This document shows positions 1 through 13,060 of a stretch of DNA of 64,000 bases, in pieces. The DNA is from Colletes latitarsis. Its lineage: Eukaryota > Arthropoda > Insecta > Hymenoptera > Colletidae. The stretch is from NCBI RefSeq assembly GCF_051014445.1, contig NW_027488366.1:16448001-16512000 (forward strand). The letters are read 5' to 3'. The number at the start of each line of letters is the position of its first letter. Position 1 is the stretch's first letter. The translations under genes and the position numbers were made by a program. The notes beneath the pieces were generated by a model. It did not search any database, was not told the DNA's origin, and worked only from the letters and a program-made list of their open reading frames with translations.

Positions 1-2085
1 GTATGAGCCTGATGAGGGCAAATCCTAGACCTAACCCAGACCTAACATGCGTTATCCTCTAAAATATTTCTCCAGACCAGGTTTCATTGAATGTTTCAGT
101 GTGGTACCACTTTACTACGTGATCCAATCCAGAAATAGCCCAGGATCTAGCCATGAAGTATGAGAAATATGCGATAGTAAGAGCCGGATGGGGGCAAATC
201 CTAGACCTATCCCAGACCTAACTTGCGTTATCCTCTAAAATATTGATCGAAACCAGCTTTAATTGAGTGTTTCAGCGTGGTACCACATTACTACGTGATA
301 CAATGCAGAAACAGCCCAGGATCTAGCCATGAAGTATGAGAAATATGCGAAAATATGAGCCTGACGAGGGCAAATCCTAGACGTAACCCAGACCTAACAT
401 GCGTTATCCTCTAAAATATTTATCAAGACCAGGTTTAATTGAATGTTTCAGTGTGGTACCACATTACTACGTGATCCAAACCAGAAAAAACCCAGGATCC
501 GTTCAACAAGTATGTGAAGAATGCGAATGTATGAGTCTGATCAGTGAAAATCAAAGGCCTTACCTAGACCTAACTTGCGTTGTCCTCTAAAATATTGATG
601 GAAACCAGGTTTCATTGACTGTTTCAGTGTGGTACCACATTACTATGTGATCCAAACCAGAAAATAACCCAGGATCCGTTCAACAAGTATGTGAAGAATG
701 CGAATGTATGAGTCTGATCAGTGAAAATCTCAGGCCTTACCTAGACCTAACATGCGTTATCCTCTAAAATATTGAGCGAAACCAGGTTTCATTGACTGTT
801 TCAGTGTGGTACCACATTACTATGTGATCCAAACCAGAAAATAACCCAGGATCTGTTCAACGAGTATGCGAAGTGTGCGAAAGTATGAGTCTGATGAGGC
901 CAAATCCCAGACCTATCCCAGACCTAACATGCGTTATCCTCTAAAATATTTCTCCAGACCAGGTTTCATTGAATGTTTCAGTGTGGTACCACTTTACTAC
1001 GTGATCAAATCCAGAAATAGCCCAGGATCTAGCCATGAAGTATGAGAAATATGAGAAAGTATGAGCCTGATGAGGGCAAATCCTAGACCTAACCCAGACC
1101 TAACATGCGTTATCCTCTAAAATGTTGATCCAAACCAGGTTTAATGGACTGTTTCAGTGTGGAACCACACTACTACGTAATCCAAACCAGAAAAAACCCA
1201 GGATCTGTTCAACAAGTATGTGTAAAACGCGAAAGTATGAGCCTGACGAGGGCAAATCCTAGACCTAACCCAGACCTAACATGCGTTATCCTCTAAAATA
1301 TTTCTCCAGACCAGGTTTCATTGAATGTTTCAGTGTGGTACCACTTTACTACGTGATCAAATCCAGAAATAGCCCAGGATCTAGCCATGAAGTATGAGAA
1401 ATATGAGAAAGTATGAGCCTGATGAGGGCAAATCCTAGACCTAACCCAGACCTAACATGCGTTATCCTCTAAAATATTTCTCCAGACCAGGTTTCATTGA
1501 ATGTTTCAGTGTGGTACCACTTTACTACGTGATCCAATCCAGAAATAGCCCAGGATCTAGCCATGAAGTATGAGAAATATGCGATAGTAAGAGCCGGATG
1601 GGGGCAAATCCTAGACCTATCCCAGACCTAACTTGCGTTATCCTCTAAAATATTGATCGAAACCAGCTTTAATTGAGTGTTTCAGCGTGGTACCACATTA
1701 CTACGTGATACAATGCAGAAACAGCCCAGGATCTAGCCATGAAGTATGAGAAATATGCGAAAATATGAGCCTGACGAGGGCAAATCCTAGACGTAACCCA
1801 GACCTAACATGCGTTATCCTCTAAAATATTTATCAAGACCAGGTTTAATTGAATGTTTCAGTGTGGTACCACATTACTACGTGATCCAAACCAGAAAAAA
1901 CCCAGGATCCGTTCAACAAGTATGTGAAGAATGCGAATGTATGAGTCTGATCAGTGAAAATCTCAGGCCTTACCTAGACCTAACTTGCGTTGTCCTCTAA
2001 AATATTGATGGAAACCAGGTTTCATTGACTGTTTCAGTGTGGTACCACATTACTATGTGATCCAAACCAGAAAATAACCCAGGAT
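1..2085 (+). repeat. 1410-bp (8-monomer) higher-order repeat
   Basis: The sequence from 1411 onward repeats the sequence from 1 almost base for base until about 2085, where the copies diverge (CCGTTCAACAAG in the first copy, CTGTTCAACGAG in the second). The period of 1410 bp is eight monomers. One visible change is TCAAAGG near 551 against TCTCAGG near 1961. The second copy also resembles about 34.75-35.5 kb, so this higher-order type occurs on both sides of the BEL insertion. Confidence 0.88.
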
Positions 2086-5000
2086 CTGTTCAACGAGTAT
2101 GTGAAGTGTGCGAAAGTATGAGTCTGATGAGGGCAAATCCCAGACCTATCCCAGACCTAACATGCGTTATCCTCTAATATATTTATCAAGACCCGGTTTA
2201 ATTGATTGTTTCAGTGTGGACCCACATTACTTCGTGATCCAAACCAGAAAAAACCCAGGATCTGTTCAACAAGTATGTGAAAGACGCGAAACTGTGAGCC
2301 TGACGAGGGCAAATCTTAGACCTATCCCAGACCTAAGATGCGTTGTCCTCTAAAATATTTATCCAGACCAGGTTTCATTGAATGTTTCAGTGTGGTACCA
2401 CATTACTACGTGATCCAATCCAGAAAAAGCCCAGGATCTAGCCATCAAGTATGAGAAATATGCGAAAGTATGAGCCTGCTGAGAGCAAATCCCAGACCTA
2501 ACCTAGACCTAACATGAATTATTCTCTAAAATAATGGACGAAACCAGGTTTAATGGACTGTCTCAGTGTGGTACCACATTACTACGTGATCCAAACCAGA
2601 AAAAACCCAGGATCTGTTCAACAATAATGTGAAAAATGCGAAAGTATGAGCCTGATGAGGGCAAATCCCCAGACCTATCCCAGACATAACTTGCGTCACC
2701 CTCTAAAATATTGATCGAAACCAGGTTTAATGGACTGTTTCAGTGTGGTACCACATTACTGCGTGATCCAAACCAGAAAAAGCCCAGGATCTAGCTATGA
2801 AGTATGAGAAAGATGCGAAATTATTAGCCTCATTAGGGCAAATCCTAGACCTAACCCAGACCTAACATGCGTTATCCTCTAAAATATTTATCAAGACCAG
2901 GTTTAATTGACTGTTTCAGTGTGACATCACATTACTACGTGATCCAAACCAGTGGAAGCCTAGGATCTGGCCATCAAGTATGAGAAATATGCGAAAGTAC
3001 CAGCCTGATGAGAGCAAATCCCAGACCTAACCTAGACCTAACATGAATTATTCTCTAACATATTGATCGAAACCAGGTTTAATTGACTGTTTCAGTGTTG
3101 TACTACATTACTACGTGATGCAATCCAGAAAAAGCCCAGGATCTGTACAACAAGTATGTGAAGAATCAGGAAGTATGAGCCTGACGAGGGCAAATCCCAG
3201 GACATATCCCAGACATAACTTGCGTTATCCTCTAAAATATTGATCGAAACCAGGTTTAATTGACTGTTTTAGTGTGGCATCACATTACTACGTGATCCAA
3301 ACCAGTGGAAGCCCAGGATCTGGCCAACAGGAATGAGAAATATGCGAAAGTATGAGCCTGATGAGAGCAAATCCCAGACCTAACCTAGACCTAACATGAA
3401 TTATTCTCTAAAATATTGATCGAAACCAGGTTTAATGGACTGTTTCAGTGTGGTACCACATTACTGCGTGGTCCAAACCAGAAAAAGCCCAGGATCTAGC
3501 CATGAAGTATGAGCAATATGCGAAATTATGAGCCTGATTAGGGCAAATCCTAGACCTAACCCAGACTTAACATGCGGTATCCTCTAAAATATTTGTCAAG
3601 ACCAGGTTTAATTGACAGTTTCAGTGTGGCATCACATTACTACGTGATCCAAACCAGTGGAAGCCTAGGCTCTGGCCATCAAGTATGAGAAATATGCGAA
3701 AGTACCAGCCTGATGAGAGCAAATCCCAGGCCTAACCTAGACCTAACATGAATTATTCTCTAAAATATTGATCGAAACCAGGTTTAATGGACTCTTTCAG
3801 AGTGGTACCACATTACTACGTGATCCAAACCAGAAAAAACCCAGGATCTGTACAACAAGTATGTGAAGAGTGAGGAAGTATGAGCCTGACGAGGGCAAAT
3901 CCCAGACCTATCGCAGACATAACTTGCGTTATCCTCTAAAATATTGATCGAAACCAGGTTTAATCGACTGTTTCAGTGTGGTACCACATTACAGCGTGAT
4001 CCAAACCAGAAAAAACCCAGGATCAGTTCAATAAGAATGTGGAGAATGCGAAAGTATGTGTCTGATGAGAGAAAATCGCAGGCCTAACCTAGATCTAACA
4101 TGCGATATCCTCAAAAATATTGATCGAAACCAGGTTTAATCGACTGTTTCAGTGTGGTACCACATTACTACGTGATCAAAACCAGAAAAATACCAAGGAT
4201 CTGTTCAACAAGTATGTGAAGAACGCGAAAATATGAGCCTGATGTGAGCAAATCCCAGACCTAACCAAGACCTAACTTGCGTTGTCCTCTAAAATATTGA
4301 TGGAAACCAGGTTTAATTGACTGTTTCAGGGTGGTACTACATTACTACATGATGCAATCCAGAAATAGCCCAGGATCTGGCCATGAAGTATGAGAAATAT
4401 GCGAAAGAATAAGCCCGATGAGAGCAACTCCCAGACCTAACCTAGACCTAACATGAATTATTCTCTAAAATATTGATCGAAACCAGGTTTAATGAACTGT
4501 TTCAGTGTGGTACCACATTACTGCATGATCCAAACCAGAAAAAACCCAGGATCTGTTCAATAAGAATGTGAAAAACGCGAAAGTATGAGCCTGATGAGGG
4601 CAAATCCCAGACCTATCCCAGACCTATCATGCGCTATCCTATAAAATATTGATCGAAACCAGGTTTAATGGACTGTTTCAGTGTGGTACCACATTACTAC
4701 GTGATCCATACCAGAAAAAACCCAGGATCTCTCCAACAAGTATGTGAAAAACGCGAAAGTATGAGCCTGATGAGGGCAAATCCCAGACCTATCCCAGACC
4801 AAACTTGCGTTATCCTCTAAAATATTGATCGAAACCAGGTTTAATTTAGTGTTTCAGTGTGGTACCACAATACTACGTGATCCAATCCAGACAAAGCCCA
4901 GGATCAAGCCATGAAGTATGAGAAATATGCGAAATTATGAGCCTGATGATGGCAAATCCTAGACCTTACCCAGACCTAACATGCGTTATCCTGTAAAATA

Positions 5001-8000
5001 TATATCAAGACCAGGTTTAATTGAATGTTTCAGTCTGGTACCACATTACTACGTGATCCAAACCAGAAAAAACCCAGGATCCGTTCAACAAGTATGTGAA
5101 GAATGCGAAAGTATGAGTCTGATGAGTGATAATCTCAGGCCTAACCTAGACCTAACATGCGTTATCCTCAAAAATATTGATCGAAACCAGGTTTAATCGA
5201 CTGTTTCAGTGTGGTACCACATTACTACGTGATACAAACCAGAAAAAAACCCAGGATCTGTTTAAAAAGTATGTGAAGTATGCGTAAGTATGAGTCTGAT
5301 GAGAGCAAATCCCAGACCTAACCTAGACCTAACATGAATTATTCTCTAAAATATTGTTCGAAACCAGGTTTCATGGACTGTTTCAGTGTGGTACCACATT
5401 ACTACGGGATCCAAACCAGAAAAAACCCAGGATCTGTTCTACAAGTATGTAAGAAACGCGAAACTATGAGCCTGACGAGGGCAAATCCCAGACCTATCCC
5501 AGACCTAACATGCGTCATCCTCAAAAATATTGATCGAAACCAGGTTTAATCGACTGTTTCAGTGTGGTACTACATTACTACATGATGCAGTCCAGAAATA
5601 GCCCAGGATCTAGCCATGAAGTATGAGAAATATGCGAAAGAATGAGCCCGATGAGAGCAAATCCCAGCCCTTACCTAGACCTAACATGAATTATTCTCTA
5701 AAATGTTGATCGAAACCAGGTTTAATGGCCTGTTTCAGTGTGGTACCACATTACTGTGTGATCCAAACCAGAAAAAGCCCAGGAACTAGCCATGAAATTT
5801 GAGAAATATGCGAAATTATGAGCCTGATTAGGGCAAATCCTAGACCTAACCCAGACCTAACATGCGTTATCCTCTAAAATATTTGTCAAGACCAGGTTTA
5901 ATTGACAGTTTCAGTGTGGTACCACATTACTACGTGATCCAATCCAGAAAAAGCCCAGGATCTAGCCATCAAGTATGAGAAATATGCGAAAGTATGAGCC
6001 TGCTGAGAGCAAATCCTAGACCTAACCCAGACATAACATGCGTTATCCTCTAAAATAATTATCAAGACCAGGTTTAATTGAACGTTTCAGTGTGGTACCA
6101 CATTACTACGTGATCCAATCCAGAAAAAGCCCAGGATGTAGCCATCAAGTATGAGAAATATTGGAAAGTATGAGCCTGCTGAGAGCAAATCCCAGACCTA
6201 ACCTAGACCTAACATGAATAATTCTCTAAAATATTGATCGAAACCAGGTTTAACGGACTGTTTCAGTGTGGTACCACATTACTGCGTGATCCAAACCAGA
6301 AAAAGCCCAGGATCTAGCCATGAAGTATGAGAAATATGCGAAATTATGAGCCTGATTAGGGCAAATCCTAGACCTAACCCAGACCTAACATGCGGTATCC
6401 TCTAAAATATTTGTCAAGACCAGGTTTAATAGACAGTTTCAGTGTGGCATCACATTACTACGTGATCCAAACCAGTGGAAGCCTAGGCTCTGGCCATGAA
6501 GTATGAGAAATATGCGAAAGTACCAGCCTGATGAGAGCAAATCCCAGGCCTAACCTAGACCTAACATGAATTATTCTCTAAAATATTGATCGAAACCAGG
6601 TTTAATGGTCTCTTTCAGAGTGGTACCACATTACTACGTGATCCAAACCAGAAAAAAACCCAGGATCTGTACAACAAGTATGTGAAGAGTGAGGAAGTAT
6701 GAGCCTGACGAGGGCAAATCCCAGACCTATCGCAGACATAACTTGCGTTATCCTCTAAAATATTGATCGAAACCAGGTTTAATCGACTGTTTCAGTGTGG
6801 TACCACATTACTTCGCGATCCAATCCAGAAAAAGCCCAGGATCTAGCCATCAAGTATGAGAAATATGCGAAAGTATGAGCCTGCTGAGAGCAAATCCTAG
6901 ACCTAACCCAGACATAACATGCGTTATCCTCTAACATAATTATCAAGACCAGGTTTAATTGAACGTTTCAGTGTGGTACCACATTACTACGTGATCCAAA
7001 CCAGAAACAGCCCAGTATCTGTTCAACAAGTATGTGAAAAATGCGAAAGTATGATCCTGATGTGGGCAAATCCCAGATCTATCCCAGACCTAACTTGTGT
7101 TGTCCTCTAAAATATTGATGGAAACCAGGTTTAATTGACTGTTTCGGGGTGGTACTACATTACTACATGATGCAATCCAGAAATAGTCCAGGATCTAGCC
7201 ATGAAGTATGAGGAATATGCGAAAGAATGAGCCCGATGAGAGCAAATCCCAGACCTAACCTAGACCTAACATGAATTATTCTCTAAAATATTGATCCAAA
7301 CCAGGTTTAATGGACTGTTTCAGTGTGGTACCACATTACTACGTGATCCAAACTTGAAAAAACCCATGATCTGATCAACAAGTATGTGGAGAATGCGAAA
7401 GTATTGTCTGATGAGAGAAAATCGCAGGCCCAACCTAGATCTAACATGCGATATCCTTAGAAATATTGATCGAAACCAGGTTTAATCGACTGTTTCAGTG
7501 TGGTACCACATTACTACCTGATTAAAACCAGAAAAATACCAAGGATCTGTTCAACAAGTATGTGAAGAACGCGAAAATATGACCCTGATGAGGGCAAATC
7601 CCAGGACTAACCTAGACATAACATGCGTTATCCTCTAAAATATTGATCGAAACCAGGTTGAATGGACTGTTTCAGTGTGGTACCACATTACTACGGGATC
7701 CAAACCAGAAAAAACCCAGGATGTGTTCTACAAGTATGTAAGAAACGCGAAACTATGAGCCTGACGAGGGCAAATCCCAGACCTATCCCAGACATAACTT
7801 GCGTTGTCCTCTAAAATATTGATGGAAACCAGGTTTAATTGACTGTTTCAGGGTGGTACTACATTACTACATGATCCAAACCAGAAAAAACCCTGGATCT
7901 GTTCAGTAAGAATGTGAAAAACGCGAAAGTATGAGCCTGATGAGGGCAAATCCCCAGATCTATCCCTGACATACCTTGCGTTATCCTCTAAAATCTTGAT

Positions 8001-11000
8001 CGAAACCAGGTTTAATTGACAGGTTTAGTGTGGCATCACATTACTACGTGATCCAAACCAGTGGAAGCCCAGGATCTGGCCAACAGGAATGAGAAATATG
8101 CGAAAGTATGAGCCTGATGAGAGCAAATCCCAGACCTAACCTAGGCCTAACATGAATTATGCTCTAAAATATTGATCGAAACCAGGTTTAATGGACTGTT
8201 TCAGTGTGGTACTACATTACTTCGTGATCCAAACCAGAAAAAACCCAGGATCTGTTCAACAAGTATGTGAAAAATGCGAAAGTATGAGCCTGATGAGAGC
8301 AAATCCCAGACCTATCCCAGACCTATCATGCGATATCCTATAAAATATTGATCGAAACCAGGTTTAATGGACCGTTTCAGTGTGATACCACATTACTACG
8401 TGATCCAAACCAGAAAAAACCCAGGATCTGTTCAACAAGTATGAGAAATATGCGAAATTATGAGCCTGATGATGGCAAATCCTAGACCTTACCCAGACCT
8501 AACATGCGTTATCCTGTAAAATATATACCAAGACCAGGTTTGATTGAATGTTTCAGTCTGGTACCACATTACTACGTGATCCAAACCAGAAAAAACCCAG
8601 GATCAGTTCAATAAGAATGTGGAGAATGCGAAAGTATGTGTCTGATGAGAGAAAATCGCAGGCCTAACCTAGATCTGACATGCGATATCCTCAAAAATAT
8701 TGATCGAAACCAGGTTTAATCGACTGTTTCAGTGTGGTACCACATTACTACCTGATCAAAACCAGAAAAATACCAAGGATCTGTTCAACAAGTATGTGAA
8801 GAACGCGAAAATATGAGCCTGATGTCAGCAAATCCCAGACCTAGCCAAGACCTAGCATGCGTTATTCTCTAAAATATTGATCCAAACCAGGTTTAATGGA
8901 CTGCTTCAGTGTGGTACCACAATACTACGTGATCCAAACTAGAAAAAACCCAGGACCTGATCAACAAGTATGTGGAGAATGCGAAAGTATGTGTCTGATG
9001 AGAGAAAATCGCAGGCCTAACCTAGATCTAACATGCGATATCCTCAGAAATATTGATCGAAACCAGGTTTAATCGACTATTTCAGTGTGGTACCACATTA
9101 CTACGTGATCCAAACCAGAAAAAAACCCAGGATCTGTTTAACAAGTATGTGAAGTATGCGTAAGTATGAGTCTGATGAGAGCAAATCCCAGACCTAACCT
9201 AGACCTAACATGAATTATTCTCTAAAATATTGTTCGAAACCAGGTTTTATGGACTGTTTCAGTGTGGTACCACATTACTACGGGATCCAAACCAGAAAAA
9301 ACCCAGGATCTGTTCTACAAGTATGTAAGAAACGCGAAACTATGAGCCTGACGAGGGCAAATCCCAGACCTATCCCAGACATAACTTGCGTTATCCTCTA
9401 AAATATTGATCGAAACCAGGTTTAATTGAACGTTTCAGTGTGGTACCACATTACTGCGTGATCCAAACCAGAAAAAACCCAGTATCTGTTCAACAAGTAT
9501 GTGAAAAATGCGAAAGTATGATCCTGATGTAGGCAAATCCCAGATCTATCCCAGGCCTAAATTGTGTTGTCCTCTAAAATATTGATGGAAACCAGGTTCA
9601 ATTGACTGTTTCGGGGTGGTACTACATTACTACATGATGCAATCCAGAAATAGCCCAGGATCTAGCCATGAAGTATGAGAAATATGCGAAAGAATGAGCC
9701 CGATGAGAGCAAATCCCAGACCTAACCTAGACCTAACATGAATTATTCTCTAAAATATTGATCGAAACCAGGTTTAATGGACTGTTTCAGTGTGGTACCA
9801 CATTACTGCCTGATCCAAACCAGAAAAAGCCCAGGATCTAGCCATGAAGTATGAGAAATATGCGAAATTATGAGCCTGATTAGGGCAAATCCTAGACCTA
9901 ACCCAGACCTAACATGCGTTATCCTCTAAAATATTTGTCAAGACCAGGTTTAATTGACAGTTTCAGTGTGGCATCACATTACTACGTGATCCAAACCAGT
10001 GGAAGCCTAGGATCTGGCCATCAAGTATGAGAAATATGCGAAAGTACCAGCCTGATGAGAGCAAATCCAAGGCCTAACCTAGACCTAACTTGCATTATTC
10101 TCTAAAATATTGATCGAAACCAGGTTTAATGGTCTCTCTCAGAGTGGTACCACATTACTACGTGATCCAAACCAGAAAAAAACCCAGGATCTGTACAACA
10201 AGTAGGTGAAGAGTGAGGAAGTATGAGCCTGACGAGGGCAAATCCCAGACCTATCGCAGACATAACTTGCGTTATCCTCTAAAATATTGATCGAAACCAG
10301 GTTTAATCGACTGTTTCAGTGTGGTACCACATTACTACGTGATCCAAACCAGTGGAAGCCCAGGATCTGGCCAAGAAGAATGAGAAATATGCGAAAGTAT
10401 GAGCCTGATGAGAGCAAATCCCAGAACTAACCTAGACCTAACATGAGTTATTCTGTAAAATATTGATCGAAACCAGGTTTAATGGACTGTTTCAGTGTGG
10501 TTCCACATTGCTACGTGATCCAAACCAGAAAAAAATCCAGGATCTGTACAACAAGTATGTGAAGAATGAGGAAGTATGAGCCTGACGAGGGCAAATCCCA
10601 GACCTATCCCAGACCTAACATGCGCTATCCTCTAAAATATTGATCGAAACCAGGTTTAATCGACTGTTTCAGTGTGGTACCACATTACTGCGTGATCCGA
10701 ACCCGAAAAAACCTAGGATCTGTTCAATAAGAATGTGAAAAACGCGTAAGTATGAGCCTGATGAGGGCAAATCCCCAGATCTATCCCTGACATACCTTGC
10801 GTTATCCTCTAAAATCTTGATCGAAACCAGGTTTAATTGACAGGTTTAGTGTGGCATCACATTACTACGTGATCCAAACCAGTGGAAGCCCAGGATCTGG
10901 CCAACAAGAATGAGAAATATGCGAAAGTATGAGCCTGATGAGAGCAAATCCCAGACCTAACCTAGACCTAACATGAATTATTCTCTAAAATATTGATCGA

Positions 11001-11807
11001 AACCAGGTTTAATGGACTGTTTCAGTGTGGTACTACATTACTACGTGATGCAATCCAGAAAAAGCCCAGGATCTAGCCATGAAGTATGAGAAATATGCGA
11101 AAGAATGAGCCTGATGAGGGAAAATCCAAGGCCTAACCTAGACCTAACATGCGTCGTCCTCAAAAATATTGATCGAAACCAGGTTTAATCGACTGTTTCA
11201 GTGTGGTACCACATAACTACGTGATCCAAACCAGCAAAAAACCCAGGATCTGTCCAACAAGTATGTGAAGAATGCGAAAGTATGAGTCTGATGAGTGAAA
11301 ATCCCAGGCCTAACCTAGACCTAACATGCGTTATCCTCAAAAATATTGATCGAAACCAGGTTTAATTGATTGATTTAGTGTGGCATCACATTACTACGTG
11401 ATCCAAACCAGTGGAAGCCCAGGATCTGGCCAACAAGAATGAGAAATATGCGAAAGAATGAGCCGGATGGGAGCAAATCCCAGACCTAACCTAGCCCTAA
11501 CATGAATTATTCCCTAAAATATTGATCGAAACCAGGTTTAATTGACTGTTTCAGTGTGGTCCCACATTACTACGTGATCCAAACCAGAAAAAACCCAGGA
11601 TCCGTTCAACAAGTATGTGAAGAATGCGAAAGTATGAGTCTGGTGAGAGAAAATCCCAGGCCTAACCTAGACCTAACATGCGTTATCCTGAAAAATATTT
11701 ATCGAAACCTGGTTTAATCGACTGTCCCAGTGTGGTACCACATTACTCTGTGATCCAAACCAGAAAATAACCCAGGATCTGTTCAACGAGTATGTGAAGT
11801 GTGCGAA

Positions 11808-13060
11808 AGTATGAGTCTGATGAGGGCAAATCCCAGGCCTAACCTAGACCTAGCATGAGTTATCCTCAAAAATAATGATCGAAGCCAGGTTCAGTGGACT
11901 GTTTCAGTGTGGTACCATATTACTGCGTGATCCAAACCAGAAACTCCAGGATCTGTTTAACAAGTATGTGAAAAATGCGAAAGTGTGACCCTGATGAGGG
12001 CAAATCCCAGACCTATGCCAGACCTAACTTGCGTTGTCCTCTAAAATATTGATGGAAACCAGGTTTAATTGACTGTTTCAGTGTGGTACTACATTACTAC
12101 GTGATGCAATCCAGAAAAAGCCCAGGATCTAGCCATCAAGTATGAGAAATATGCGAAAGAATGAGCCTGATGAGGGAAAATCCAAGGCCTAACCTAGACC
12201 TAACATGCGTCATCCTCAAAAATATTGATCGAAACCAGGTTTAATCGACTGTTTCAGTGTGGTACCACATAACTACGTGATCCAAATCAGAAAAAAACCC
12301 AGGATCTGTTCAACAAGTATGTGAAGAATGCGAAAGTATGAGTCTGATGAGTGAAAATCCCAGGCCGAACCTAGACTTAACATGCGTTATCCTCAAAAAT
12401 ATTGATCGAAACCAGGTTTAACCGATTGTTTCAATGTGGTACCACATTACTACGTGATCCAAAGCAGAAATAGCCCAGGATCTAGCCATGAAGTATTAGA
12501 AATATGCGAAAGTATGAGCCTGATGAGGGCAAATCCTAGACGTTACCCAGACCTAGCATGCGTTATCCTCTAAAAGATTTATCAAAACCAGGTTTAATTG
12601 AATGTTTCAGTGTGGTGCCACATTACTACATGATCCAAACCAGTAAAAACCCAGGATCCGTTCAACGAGTATGTGAAGAATGCGAAAGTATGAGTCTGAT
12701 GAGTGAAAATCCCAGGCCTAACCTAGACCTAACATGCGTTATCCTCAAAAATATTGATCGAAACCAGGTTTAATCGATTGTTTCAATGTGGTACCACACT
12801 ACTACGTGATCCAAACCAGAAAAGACCCAGGATCTGTTTAACAAGTATGTGAAAAACGCGAAAGTATGAGCCTGATCAGGGCAAATCCCAGACCTATCCC
12901 GGACATAACTTGCGTTATCCTCTAAAATATTGATCAAAACCAGGTTTAATTGACTGTTTTAGTGTGGCATCACATTACTACGTGATCCAAACCAGTGGAA
13001 GCCCAGGATCTGGCCAACAAGAATGAGAAATATGCGAAAGAATGAGCCGGATGAGAGCAA
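11808..13060 (+). repeat. Satellite block duplicated at 27467-28720
   Basis: Rare variants (GACCTAGCATGAGTTATCC, ATCGAAGCCAGG, the short AACCAGAAACTCCAGG, GACCCTGATGAGGG) occur in the same order here and again to the right of the BEL element. The offset is about 15660 bp. Subtracting the BEL element and one target duplication (9689 bp) leaves about 5.97 kb, or 34 monomers. The BEL element therefore landed in an array that already carried a repeat of about 34 monomers. Confidence 0.75.

Noticed and set aside
225..260. CENP-B box in the monomer
   Set aside because: On the minus strand TTTCGATCAAT matches the TTCG and A positions, but the CGGG half is TTTT, so the essential core is missing.
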